Notes: generated by a model not told the origin, from the sequence alone. DNA of 64,000 nt from Bacteroides pyogenes (GCF_014196225.1 NZ_JACIDI010000003.1:124001-188000), one strand, 5' to 3'. Positions 45,418 through 53,098 are shown, counted from the first letter of the stretch. A program made the numbers and translations.

Positions 45418-47979
45418 TTACTCTAAATCGACTATTGTAATTCCCGCTCCTCCGAATTGTATATGCTCGTCTGAAAAAGACCGGACACCTTGTACTGTTG
45501 ACAGATATTGGCGAATGAGGGTGCGGAGAATGCCTGTTCCTGTACCGTGAAGAATGCGTACGCGCTCCATGCCGATTAGAATGGCATCGTCGATAAAGTA
45601 AGTGACGGCTTGTAAGGCTTCGTCTCCACGCATCCCTCGAACATCGATATCTTGCTTGAAGCTAAGTTTCTTTTCATACATCCGATCGTGTGTTTGTGTA
45701 CTGATAAAAGTACTTTTGGCAATTCCTTCGGTTTTGGGTATAGTTTGCGTACGTTCCAGGCGCTCGGTCTTTACAGTGGTTTTAATACTTCCGAAAACTA
45801 CTATGGCATTCTTCCCAATTATTTCCATCACTTGCCCAATGCTGGATTGACCCTTTATTTTTACGTATTCGCCAACCTTCGTTGCGCATGGGCGAGTTGG
45901 GGTCGTGCTGGATTGACCCTTTATTTTTACGTATTCGCCAACACTGATAGGATTCGGTTTGGCAATAACGGCAGTGGATGGCGCTTCCGGGCGGGGAGCG
46001 TTTTTCTTGTTTTTCTTCCGCTCCTGTTTTTCTTTCAGCCTTTCCATCTTACGCGCGATTTTCTCCTCCAGCTCTTTGGAAGCAATCGTCTCCAGCGAAG
46101 TGCGGAAATCACTTAACTCTTGTCGCGCCATTCTGGTTTTTTCTTTCTCAGCTTGAGCTTCTTTGATGGTACGAATTGTATTCTCAATGCGCGCGTTCGA
46201 TTCCTGCAACATTCGTTCCGCCTCTTCTTTCGCCTGACGGATGACTTCTTTTCGTGATTTTTGCAGTTCTTCCATCTCTTTTTGGTAACGGGCAATCGTT
46301 TCCTCCATTTGCTTTTCCTGTTGCCGAATCGCTTGGCGCTTTCCTTCCCAGTAACGTTTGTCGCGTACGATGTCCTGCAGATATTTATCGGCATTGATAT
46401 ATTCACTGCCCACGATTTCAGATGCGTCTGAAATGACTTTCTCCGGCAATCCTATCTTTCGTGCTATTTCCACAGCGAACGAACTCCCCGGATTCCCTAT
46501 TTGCAGTTGAAAGAGAGCTTGCATTAAATGCCGATCGTATAGCATTGCGCCGTTAACCACTCCTTCGTGATCTTCGGCAAAATGTTTAAGATCTTGATAG
46601 TGAGTCGTAATCACTCCGAATGTTTGTTTCTCGTTGAAACGTTTCAAAACAGCTACGGCGATAGCGCCGCCTATCTGCGGTTCTGTCCCCCCTCCGAACT
46701 CATCGATCAGTATCAAGCTGCTTTCGTTGCAGTGTTTCATCATCATTTTCATGTTGGTGAGGTGCGAGGAATAAGTACTCAAATCATCTTCGATAGACTG
46801 TTCATCGCCAATGTCGATGAATATGCTGCTGAATATGCCGGCGCGGCTGCGTTCGTGTACGGGGATCAACATTCCGCACTGCAACATATATTGTAGCAAG
46901 CCGACTGTTTTCAGGCATACCGATTTTCCTCCGGCATTCGGTCCGGAAATAATAAGGATGCGTTGCTTTCGGTTGAGTTCTATATCCAAGGGGACCACTT
47001 TCTTACTATGTTTCGCCAATGACATTTGAAGCAAAGGATGTACTGCCATTGTCCAATCTATTAAGCGGTTGTTTTCTATTGCCGGTTTTAAACTTCCCGT
47101 TTGTATAGCAAAAAAACTTTTGGCGCGGATAAAATCTATTTCTGCTAGAAATTCATACGACTGTAGAATCTCGGGGATGGTAGGGCGCAAAATATTTGAG
47201 AATTCAGTTAAAATGCGAATGATTTCCCGTCGTTCTTCTCCTTCCAGTTCCCGAATGCGGTTGTTAGCTTCCACTACTTCCGTCGGTTCTATGAAGACGG
47301 TCTTCCCGCTGGCAGACTCATCGTGAACGATTCCTTTTATCTTTCGTTTGAGTCCCGGAGCAATGGGAATAACCAGGCGACCGTCACGTAGAGTTGGAGC
47401 GACATCCTTATCCACATATCCTTCCGATTGTGCGTTGCGTAGAATTTGGTTTAGTGAACGGGAAATGCTTCCCATCGTATTGGAGAGCTCGCGTCGTATA
47501 CGGGCAAGTTCGGCGGAAGCATTGTCTTTTATCTTTCCATATTTATTAAGAATGCCGTCTATTTTGCCAATCAGTTGAGGAAACACTGCGATATCCCCTG
47601 CCAGCAGTTTTAATGACGGATATGGAGTATTTTCCTCTTCTTCATTTCGGTTCAGAAAACGTACGATATCTCGAATAGTTTCCAACGATCTCCGCAAATC
47701 GAACAATTCTTGCTCATCCAGATACATCCCTTCTATTCGTACTCGTTTGAGCGATGGGCGGACATCAAAAAAGAATTGATCCGGGAAACTGTCTTCTTCT
47801 CGGATAATGCGAACGAACTCCGTTACTTGATTTAGCTTCTCGTCTATTTCTTCGTATTTTTGAGAGAAGCTCATTTCAGCAACCCGTTCTTCCCCCAGAG
47901 TGCTTAGACATTTCTCTTTCAGTAATTGCCTGATCTGTTTAAATCCTATTTTATGTTCGAAATTTTTGGGATATATCAT
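45418..47979 (-). CDS. mutS2: MutS2-family endonuclease with Smr domain
   Basis: This 853-residue protein has coiled-coil MutS core segments (1-320), an ATPase domain with Walker A ISGPNAGGKSVCLK (about 345) and Walker B SLILIDEFGGGTEPQIGG (about 422), a long basic coiled coil (about 530-660) and a C-terminal Smr nuclease domain with DVRGMRGDEALQ and ILHGTGTGILR. It lacks the mismatch-recognition domain; the family suppresses recombination or rescues collided ribosomes. A 22-residue in-frame insertion duplicates VGEYVKIKGQSS between the coiled coil and the Smr region (see repeat at 45841). Confidence 0.93.
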   Translation of the reverse strand: MIYPKNFEHKIGFKQIRQLLKEKCLSTLGEERVAEMSFSQKYEEIDEKLNQVTEFVRIIREEDSFPDQFFFDVRPSLKRVRIEGMYLDEQELFDLRRSLETIRDIVRFLNRNEEEENTPYPSLKLLAGDIAVFPQLIGKIDGILNKYGKIKDNASAELARIRRELSNTMGSISRSLNQILRNAQSEGYVDKDVAPTLRDGRLVIPIAPGLKRKIKGIVHDESASGKTVFIEPTEVVEANNRIRELEGEERREIIRILTEFSNILRPTIPEILQSYEFLAEIDFIRAKSFFAIQTGSLKPAIENNRLIDWTMAVHPLLQMSLAKHSKKVVPLDIELNRKQRILIISGPNAGGKSVCLKTVGLLQYMLQCGMLIPVHERSRAGIFSSIFIDIGDEQSIEDDLSTYSSHLTNMKMMMKHCNESSLILIDEFGGGTEPQIGGAIAVAVLKRFNEKQTFGVITTHYQDLKHFAEDHEGVVNGAMLYDRHLMQALFQLQIGNPGSSFAVEIARKIGLPEKVISDASEIVGSEYINADKYLQDIVRDKRYWEGKRQAIRQQEKQMEETIARYQKEMEELQKSRKEVIRQAKEEAERMLQESNARIENTIRTIKEAQAEKEKTRMARQELSDFRTSLETIASKELEEKIARKMERLKEKQERKKNKKNAPRPEAPSTAVIAKPNPISVGEYVKIKGQSSTTPTRPCATKVGEYVKIKGQSSIGQVMEIIGKNAIVVFGSIKTTVKTERLERTQTIPKTEGIAKSTFISTQTHDRMYEKKLSFKQDIDVRGMRGDEALQAVTYFIDDAILIGMERVRILHGTGTGILRTLIRQYLSTVQGVRSFSDEHIQFGGAGITIVDLE
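45841..45942. repeat. 36-bp direct repeat inside mutS2
   Basis: The same 36 bp occur at 45841-45876 and 45907-45942, 66 bp apart. This adds exactly 22 codons to the gene: two copies of VGEYVKIKGQSS separated by TTPTRPCATK. The copies are identical, pointing to a recent event such as slippage or template switching. Confidence 0.9.
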
Positions 47980-48059
47980 CTTGTTTTTTTATTTATAATA
48001 GTTGCTATGGGTTTTGTGTCAATTTGTTTATTTACAGTTGTTAAATTTCTAATGGTTTG

Positions 48060-48067
48060 CAAAAATA
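48060..48067 (-). promoter_or_regulatory. Candidate -7 element of mutS2
   Basis: On the - strand this reads TATTTTTG (TAnnTTTG), about 80 bp before the mutS2 start. It is back-to-back with the tRNA promoter. Confidence 0.4.
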
Positions 48068-48097
48068 CGATTTATTTACGAAAAAAGAGATAGAACG

Positions 48098-48128
48098 TTT
48101 GCATATTTAAAAAGGATTCGTACCTTTG
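48098..48128 (+). promoter_or_regulatory. Promoter of tRNA-Ser
   Basis: TTTG at 48098-48101 and TACCTTTG at 48121-48128 are separated by 19 bp, an ideal Bacteroides -33/-7 promoter, 42 bp upstream of the mature tRNA. Confidence 0.8.
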
Positions 48129-48170
48129 CACCGCTTTTGAAAGAAAGCGCTTCCGTGCCGGGAAGCTTTT

Positions 48171-48255
48171 GGAGAGGTGGCAGAGTGGTCGATTGCGGCG
48201 GTCTTGAAAACCGTTGTACCGCGAGGTACCCGGGGTTCGAATCCCTGTCTCTCCG
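48171..48255 (+). tRNA. tRNA-Ser (anticodon UGA)
   Basis: Acceptor stem GGAGAGG pairs with TCTCTCC (48248-48254, one G-T pair) and the discriminator is G48255. The D-arm is GCAGAGTGGTCGATTGC-like. The anticodon stem CGGT/ACCG encloses the loop CTTGAAA, giving UGA. A long variable arm (GTACCGCGAGGTAC) marks it as class II serine, and the T arm has TTCGAAT in its loop. CCA is not encoded. The conjugative element begins immediately downstream. Confidence 0.96.
48231..48255 (+). other. Inferred attachment site at the 3' end of tRNA-Ser
   Basis: Elements integrated at tRNA genes normally recombine in the T-arm/acceptor 3' half and rebuild it. The integrase gene starts 275 bp downstream in the same direction and tra genes follow, so this end is probably attL. 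The partner repeat would be beyond the window, so the core cannot be defined here. Confidence 0.4.
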
Positions 48256-48292
48256 CTGGAAGGTCTGGACAAAAACAGACAATAAACAGACA

Positions 48293-48327
48293 AAAGCCTA
48301 CAAGTCAATGATTTGTAGGCTTTTTTT
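48293..48327 (+). terminator. Intrinsic terminator after tRNA-Ser
   Basis: AAAGCCTACAA (48293-48303) pairs with TTGTAGGCTTT (48313-48323), an 11-bp stem with a short loop, then a T-run to 48327. Confidence 0.85.
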
Positions 48328-48389
48328 GTTTGTATTTTGTCCAGTATAAAAGACACCAAAAAGACCTCAAAAGACACAAATCTGTGCCT

Positions 48390-48432
48390 AAATCGTTACC
48401 GATTCCATACCGGACAAAAACGGTAACGATTT
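48390..48432. repeat. 12-bp inverted repeat upstream of the integrase gene
   Basis: AAATCGTTACCG (48390-48401) and CGGTAACGATTT (48421-48432) are perfect inverted copies, 19 bp apart. The GGTAACGATTT sequence recurs after the integrase gene at 49800, suggesting integrase arm sites or an operator rather than a terminator. Confidence 0.6.
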
Positions 48433-48530
48433 GTCCAAAAATGACCTCTCGTTGTCCAAATTTGCACAGCCTGTATATATCTCACAATTAACACATTAAA
48501 AGTAGTTTTGTAACATTAAAAAGTGAGATT

Positions 48531-49760
48531 ATGAAGAGTACATTCAAAGTCCTTTTCTACCTAAAAAAAGGGTCAGAAAAACGTAATGGAGAGGTAACAA
48601 TCATGGCAAGAATTACCGTTGATGGAAAAATTTGCCAGTTTAGTACCAAACAAAGTATCCATCCCGATAATTGGAGTGTGAAAGCTGGTAAAGCAACTGG
48701 GAAGTCCTGCGCACAACTCAATAAGTTACTGGAAGACATTAAAGCATCATTACACCAAATCTACCATGAACGGCAACGGCGAGAAAACTATGTTACTGCC
48801 GAGCAAATCAAGAATGAATTTTTAGGGCATACGGAGAACCACGAAACGTTGCTGAATTTATTTCAGAAGCACAATGATGATGTGAAGCAGCTTATAGGTC
48901 TATCTAAATCTGCATCTACCTATCAAAAGTATGAAGTAACCCGCAAGCATCTTGCGAGTTTTATCCAAGCTAAGTACAATCTTTCCGATATAGCTTTGAA
49001 GTCTATAAACAATATGTTTATAAATGACTTTGAGGTCTATCTTATGACAGTTGGCAGATGTAACCATAACACGACTGCCAAGTTTATGCAGTTCTTCAAA
49101 CGTATAGTCTTGATTGCCCGGAACAACGGGCTGATAGTCGGCGACCCTTTTGCCAACTATAAAATACGCTTACAAAGGGTTGATAGAGGATACCTTACGG
49201 AAGATGAAATCAAGAAAATCCTTGAACTCAACCTTGTTTCCGAAAGGCTGGAACACGTTCGGGATTTATTTCTTTTTTCTTGTTTTTGCGGTTTGGCTTA
49301 TATAGATGTAGCAGGACTTAGAAAAGAGCATATCCGCAAGTCGTTTGACGGCAACCTTTGGATTATGACTAAGCGGGTGAAAACTGGAATAGATGTAAAT
49401 GTACCGTTACTGGACATTCCAAAGATGATTTTGGATAAATATAAGGATAAGCTTCCTAACGGTAAAATCCTTCCTGTAATCAGTAATCAAAAACTTAATT
49501 CCTATTTGAAAGAGATTGCCGACCTTGCCGGAATCAAGAAAAACCTAACGTTTCACCTTGCCCGTCATACCTTTGCCACCACAACGACACTGGGTAAAGG
49601 AGTTCCCATTGAAACCGTTTCTAAAATGCTGGGGCATACCAATATTGAAACGACCCAAATCTATGCCCGCATTACTAATAGTAAGATTAGCAGCGACATG
49701 AAGGGACTTTCCGAACAGTTTACTGGTATTGAAAAAATCTATAAAAAAGTGGCTCAATAG
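48531..49760 (+). CDS. int: Tyrosine recombinase (integrase) of the conjugative element
   Basis: This 409-residue protein has an arm-binding N-terminal domain (about 1-90), a SAM-like core-binding domain (about 100-205) and a catalytic domain (about 220-400). Catalytic residues that can be seen: H342 and R345 in FHLARHTFAT, H369 in MLGHT, Tyr378 in IYARI. The position of the first catalytic arginine holds alanine (CGLAYIDV, Ala256). IntDOT is also known to lack this arginine, so an IntDOT-like mechanism is plausible. It integrates and excises the element at the tRNA-Ser end. GGTAACGA-type repeats flank the gene. Confidence 0.93.
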   Translation: MKSTFKVLFYLKKGSEKRNGEVTIMARITVDGKICQFSTKQSIHPDNWSVKAGKATGKSCAQLNKLLEDIKASLHQIYHERQRRENYVTAEQIKNEFLGHTENHETLLNLFQKHNDDVKQLIGLSKSASTYQKYEVTRKHLASFIQAKYNLSDIALKSINNMFINDFEVYLMTVGRCNHNTTAKFMQFFKRIVLIARNNGLIVGDPFANYKIRLQRVDRGYLTEDEIKKILELNLVSERLEHVRDLFLFSCFCGLAYIDVAGLRKEHIRKSFDGNLWIMTKRVKTGIDVNVPLLDIPKMILDKYKDKLPNGKILPVISNQKLNSYLKEIADLAGIKKNLTFHLARHTFATTTTLGKGVPIETVSKMLGHTNIETTQIYARITNSKISSDMKGLSEQFTGIEKIYKKVAQ

Positions 49761-49810
49761 TTACCTATTTCCAGTAGGTAACCAATGGGTAACGAATTAG
49801 GTAACGATTT
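49760..49810. repeat. Cluster of GGTAAC repeats after the integrase gene
   Basis: GTTACCTA (49760-49767) and TAGGTAAC (49775-49782) form an 8-bp inverted repeat that overlaps the int stop. GGTAACGAATT (49788-49798) and GGTAACGATTT (49800-49810) follow as direct repeats 12 bp apart. With the pair at 48390-48432 this makes at least five GGTAAC-type sites around int. Confidence 0.65.
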
Positions 49811-49840
49811 TTATTCTAAAACATTAAAATATAAATAGAT

Positions 49841-50353
49841 ATGGAATTGCAAGTCATTCAAAACAAAATCTTTGAAGTCCGGGGATACAGGGTAATGCTG
49901 GACTTCCATTTAGCAGAGTTATATAATGTAAAGACAAAAGTTCTCAAACAGGCTGTCAAACGTAACATTCAGCGCTTTCCTTCTGACTTTATGTTTGAAC
50001 TGGATAAAGAAGAGTTTCACCAACTGGTCACAATTTGTGACCAGTTCCCCGAAACCCTAAAACACAGTTCTGTCAGCCCAATGGTTTTCACGGAACAGGG
50101 TGTAGCAATGCTTTCTACGGTATTAAGAAGTCAAACAGCAATAGATGTAAATATATCTATTATGCGGGCATTTGTCCTGATGCGACAAATGGTTATCGGA
50201 TATGATGAACTTCTTAAACGTATCGAGGAACTGGAAGAAAGTACAGATGCACAGTTCAGTGAGATATACCAAGCTTTAACCCAGTTATTAAGTAAACCTG
50301 ACCCCAAACCAAGAAAACCCATAGGGTACAGAATACCTGATGAAGAAAAGTAA
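49841..50353 (+). CDS. ORF6N-domain DNA-binding protein
   Basis: This 170-residue protein's first 120 residues match the ORF6N domain (PF10543): IFEVRGYRVMLDFHLAELYN, KVLKQAVKRNIQRFPSDFMF, MVFTEQGVAMLSTVLRS and NISIMRAFVLMRQM. The tail is a short coiled coil plus a proline/lysine-rich end. ORF6N and KilA-N proteins are phage antirepressor-like regulators and are frequent in Bacteroides mobile elements. It lies 80 bp after int. Its coding region contains a perfect 25-bp palindrome and a related palindrome follows the stop, suggesting autoregulation. Confidence 0.88.
   Translation: MELQVIQNKIFEVRGYRVMLDFHLAELYNVKTKVLKQAVKRNIQRFPSDFMFELDKEEFHQLVTICDQFPETLKHSSVSPMVFTEQGVAMLSTVLRSQTAIDVNISIMRAFVLMRQMVIGYDELLKRIEELEESTDAQFSEIYQALTQLLSKPDPKPRKPIGYRIPDEEK
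50022..50046. repeat. 25-bp perfect palindrome inside the ORF6N gene
   Basis: AACTGGTCACAA and TTGTGACCAGTT (12-bp arms) flank a single T. The core TCACAA-N-TTGTGA recurs at 50355. Confidence 0.75.
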
Positions 50354-50354
50354 C

Positions 50355-50373
50355 TTATCACAAATTGTGATAA
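50355..50373. promoter_or_regulatory. 19-bp palindrome after the ORF6N gene, candidate operator
   Basis: TTATCACAAATTGTGATAA has 9-bp arms and one central base. It shares the TCACAA-N-TTGTGA core with the palindrome at 50022-50046 and overlaps the end of the ORF6N region by 2 bp or less. Confidence 0.5.
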
Positions 50374-50380
50374 TCTAATG

Positions 50381-50410
50381 ATGGCGAGCCGATAAAGCCC
50401 GCCATTTTTT
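50381..50410. terminator. Terminator between the convergent ORF6N and CDF genes
   Basis: ATGGCG-A-GC pairs with GC-C-CGCCAT across a CGATAAA loop (50381-50405), followed by a T-run. It overlaps the end of the CDF gene. Confidence 0.75.
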
Positions 50411-51203
50411 ATTTAGCCAGTTTCAAAATTCGGATTGCACCACGAATAACAACAAGAAAAACTACTATACCTATTATCAAATCAGGGATATTGCTTTCAA
50501 GCCACCAAACAAATAAGGCTGCTATAATAACTCCAATATTTATAATAACATCGTTTGCCGAAAATATTACGCTTGCTCTAATATGTGCATCCTTACTTTT
50601 AGTACGTTGAAGCAACCATAGACAGATGGAGTTAGCAAGTAAGGCAAGTAAGCTAATGACAATCATGGTTTTAAATTCGGGCATAATCTCAAATCCTAAG
50701 AAACGCCTTATAACCTCTGACAGCCCTAATGCTGCAAGTAAAATTTGTAGGTAGCCGCTTATAAGTGCCACTCGCTTTTTCTTTGCAATAACAGCCCCCA
50801 CAGCCATAAGGCTCATACCATAAACAAGAGCATCCGCCAACATATCAAGGCTATCTGCTACTAATCCCATTGAACCTGAAATAAGCCCTGTTGTAATTTC
50901 AATCAAAAAGAAAGCGAAATTGATTGCGAGTACAATCCATAGAACTCTTCGCTGTCGGGCTGGATTATCGGTAGAATCATTACCATCTGTTGCCACTGTT
51001 TCTTGAAGCTTTGCACCAAGATTAAGTGATTCAAGTTCTGTAATAAAATTACTGCTGTCGCCACTATGTGTTACAACTAATATCCGTTTTGCAAGGTCGA
51101 AATCAAGATGCTTGATAGATTTAGTATCCTGTAATTTCATGCGAATAAGGCTTTCTTCACAGGGGCAATCCATTTTTGGAATATGAAATATTGATTTATA
51201 CAT
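50409..51203 (-). CDS. Cation diffusion facilitator-like transporter with N-terminal metal-binding-like domain
   Basis: This 264-residue protein has a soluble N-terminal domain (about 1-75) with FHIPKMDCPCEESLIRMKL, reminiscent of heavy-metal-associated domains but with C-x-C in place of CxxC. Six membrane helices in the CDF arrangement follow. The helix 2 motif is DSLDMLADALVYG, so the usual HxxxD metal site reads DxxxD. In helix 5 (ASVIFSANDVIINIGVIIAA) the usual His is Phe while the Asp is kept. The metal specificity is therefore uncertain. The start at 51203 (MYKSIFHIPKMDC) is preferred over 51230. It is cargo of the element, read against its neighbours. Confidence 0.82.
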   Translation of the reverse strand: MYKSIFHIPKMDCPCEESLIRMKLQDTKSIKHLDFDLAKRILVVTHSGDSSNFITELESLNLGAKLQETVATDGNDSTDNPARQRRVLWIVLAINFAFFLIEITTGLISGSMGLVADSLDMLADALVYGMSLMAVGAVIAKKKRVALISGYLQILLAALGLSEVIRRFLGFEIMPEFKTMIVISLLALLANSICLWLLQRTKSKDAHIRASVIFSANDVIINIGVIIAALFVWWLESNIPDLIIGIVVFLVVIRGAIRILKLAK

Positions 51204-51597
51204 AATTAAAACCTTTATTATATGATACAAAAGTAATGCTTTTTTGCCAGCTTCTTTAACCGTAAACCACTCCCATAGGCAGTCATTCCATCGGGGCGGT
51301 TAATCATTTCCATTTCTATATGCAAAAGTATTTACGGCTTCTTAACGTCTTTGAAAGTTCAAGCCCTAATGGGTTTGATGTAAAAATCTTCCTGCTGCGC
51401 TTCGCTTGAGAGTATTTTTCCACAAAAACTTGCAAAGACTAAAGCCTACACTTTCCGGCATATATGAAACGAAAACGACCGACCCGACGGAAAGACGCAT
51501 ATAAAAAAAGTCGGATTTACGAGAAGCAGGAAAAAAGGTTATGAAACTCAACTCCCTCACCTCAAGAATCCGCATATATCTAAAAAAATCAGAAGTT
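51204..51597. other. Intergenic region between the CDF and ardA genes
   Basis: This is about 390 bp without a convincing gene. It contains the CDF promoter candidate and a second TACTTTTG on the - strand near 51323-51330. The right half (51480-51597) leads into ardA with an AAAAAAGG-type ribosome-binding region at 51533-51540 before an alternative upstream ATG (51541). Confidence 0.45.
51228..51235 (-). promoter_or_regulatory. Candidate -7 element of the CDF gene
   Basis: On the - strand this reads TACTTTTG (TAnnTTTG), 25 bp before the CDF start codon. No good -33 element is apparent. Confidence 0.45.
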
Positions 51598-52131
51598 ATG
51601 GAAGCAACAAGTTTAAGCGAAGCAAGGATTTATGTAGGTACATACGCAAAGTACAACGATGGCTCAATCGAGGGCAAGTGGTTTGACCTTTCCGACTTTT
51701 CGGACAAAGACGAGTTTTACGAAGCTTGTAAGGAGTTACACGCAGACGAAGAAGACCCGGAATATATGTTTCAGGACTGGGAAAATATACCGGATGAATT
51801 AATAGGCGAAAGCTGGTTATCAGACAATTTTTTCGACATCCGGGATGCAATGGACGATTTAAGCGAAGACGAGCAGGAAGCGTTTATGGTGTGGTGTAAT
51901 CACGGTTCACACGACCTATCTACCGAAGATGCACACGACCTTATTTCTTCTTTCAGGGATGATTTTCAGGGCAAATATAATGAAGAAGAAGATTACGCCT
52001 ATGAAGTTGTAGAACAGTGCTACGAACTGCCGGAGTTCGCAAAAACATACTTCGATTATGAAAAGTTTGCCCGTGACCTGTTTATGGGTGATTACTGGTT
52101 TGAGGATGGTTTTGTTTTCCGGGCTTCCTGA
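51598..52131 (+). CDS. ardA: ArdA-family antirestriction protein
   Basis: This 177-residue protein is very acidic (many D/E clusters: DLSDFSDKDEF, HADEEDPEYMFQDWE, MDDLSEDEQEA) and begins SEARIYVGTYAKYNDGSIEG, as ArdA proteins do, with the C-terminal FDYEKFARDLFMGDYWF motif. ArdA mimics B-form DNA and blocks type I restriction enzymes, protecting the transferring element in a new host. The ATG at 51598 is preferred since the 19 residues upstream (from 51541) are basic and unlike the family. It heads a short + operon with the next three genes. Confidence 0.92.
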   Translation: MEATSLSEARIYVGTYAKYNDGSIEGKWFDLSDFSDKDEFYEACKELHADEEDPEYMFQDWENIPDELIGESWLSDNFFDIRDAMDDLSEDEQEAFMVWCNHGSHDLSTEDAHDLISSFRDDFQGKYNEEEDYAYEVVEQCYELPEFAKTYFDYEKFARDLFMGDYWFEDGFVFRAS

Positions 52132-52141
52132 TTATTCACCG

Positions 52142-52157
52142 GGCGGGGAAACCCGCC
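52142..52157 (+). other. GC-rich hairpin with GAAA loop
   Basis: GGCGGG (52142-52147) pairs with CCCGCC (52152-52157) around a GAAA tetraloop in the gap between ardA and the next gene. Similar GGCGGG/CCCGCC dyads recur at 52783, 55066 and 62537 in this element. Confidence 0.6.
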
Positions 52158-52173
52158 TACAAAATAAAAGACA

Positions 52174-52383
52174 ATGAAAATAGGCGGTTTATTCAGGTTA
52201 TTGTTTCGGATGGGGTTACTGGCTTCAGTAATTTATTTTCTGTCCATATCGGCGGGTACATGGTTGTTACTGATAGTTGCATTTTTTGTTATCCGCTTTA
52301 TCCTGCGGTTATTTGTATCTGTATTGTATAGCCTTTTGATAGCTGCGGTTTTCATCGCCTTATTACTCACTTTATTAATGTAA
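52174..52383 (+). CDS. Small membrane protein of the conjugative element
   Basis: This 69-residue protein is almost entirely hydrophobic: helices at about 10-30, 28-45 and 50-68, with basic residues (KIGGLFRLLFR) at the N-terminus. It lies 42 bp after ardA and 4 bp before the DUF3873 gene. Comparable tiny hydrophobic proteins accompany this gene pair in Bacteroides elements; function unknown. Confidence 0.65.
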   Translation: MKIGGLFRLLFRMGLLASVIYFLSISAGTWLLLIVAFFVIRFILRLFVSVLYSLLIAAVFIALLLTLLM

Positions 52384-52387
52384 ATAT

Positions 52388-52594
52388 ATGGAATCACTAA
52401 ATAAAAACGGAGTGTCCACGACCCAAGAGCCGGGACAGGAAAAATATGTAACGTTCATTGCGGGAGCGTTCAGGGGGACAGAATATTTCCAGTATGATTA
52501 TCGCCATACGGATGGAGAGCTTTTCTCTACGGTAGCGAAAACGCTGGAAGAGTGCCGAAAACGGCGGGATGAATGGTTAAACAAAAAACAGTAA
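52388..52594 (+). CDS. DUF3873 family protein
   Basis: This 68-residue protein reads NGVSTTQEPGQEKYVTFIAG, then YFQYDYRHTDGELFSTVAKT and ends LEECRKRRDEWLNKK. The EPGQEKYVTF and TLEECRKRRDEWL patterns match DUF3873, a family seen almost only in Bacteroidales conjugative elements. No catalytic motif. Starts 4 bp after the preceding stop. Confidence 0.85.
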   Translation: MESLNKNGVSTTQEPGQEKYVTFIAGAFRGTEYFQYDYRHTDGELFSTVAKTLEECRKRRDEWLNKKQ

Positions 52595-52597
52595 ATT

Positions 52598-52777
52598 ATG
52601 AAGGCATATAGTTTATTTCAAACGGACGTACACAAAACGAAGTCAAGCCGGGTTTGCTTTGGCGTTTTTTCTACGGAAGAAAAAGCCATCATAGCAGCAA
52701 AAGAAAACGACTTATACAATTATCTGTCGGAAGTTGTAATCATCGAATGTGATATAGATAAATTTGAAGAATTATAA
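52598..52777 (+). CDS. Small conserved-looking protein, 59 residues
   Basis: This short gene begins MKAYSLFQTDVHKTKSSRVC and ends VIIECDIDKFEEL. Its ATG is 4 bp after the DUF3873 stop and its end precedes the hairpin cluster, so it is the last gene of the ardA operon. The mixed alpha/beta composition and tight spacing argue that it is real. No family recognised. Confidence 0.65.
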   Translation: MKAYSLFQTDVHKTKSSRVCFGVFSTEEKAIIAAKENDLYNYLSEVVIIECDIDKFEEL

Positions 52778-52782
52778 ACCAA

Positions 52783-52989
52783 CGGGCGGAAACCCCGCCC
52801 GCTACTTTCTTTCGTGAAGTGTGCTGAAAAAGAAAGTAGCAAAGAAACCGCTTTCCAAACTTTTGATTTTTATTGATGAAAGGATCCACCGCTAACCCGG
52901 TGGATTCTTTCATGTGTTATAAATTCAATCAGATGCTATCTAAAAATAAAGACCATTAGTAAAACGCCAATGGTCTTTATTTTTAGATA
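52783..52989. other. Run of four stem-loops between convergent operons
   Basis: The hairpins are: (1) CGGGCGG/CCGCCCG at 52783-52801; (2) GCTACTTTCTTT/AAAGAAAGTAGC at 52801-52840; (3) 16-bp arms 52875-52890 and 52897-52912 with one G-T pair and a 6-nt loop; (4) perfect 21-bp arms 52937-52957 and 52969-52989 with an 11-nt loop. The last is T-rich on both sides and would terminate both the ardA operon and the tra operon. From 52990 to 53098 nothing more is seen. Confidence 0.75.
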
Positions 52990-53098
52990 TTTATTTCTTC
53001 ATCCCACAACTCTATATCTGTGGGTGCGCTTTTAATACTTATCGCTATCCAGCACCATGAAAGGAACTGATAGACAGCTATACATACATATATTGTAT

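Noticed and set aside
48072..48377. Protein frames overlapping the tRNA-Ser gene on both strands
   Set aside because: They span a well-formed class II tRNA with its promoter and terminator.
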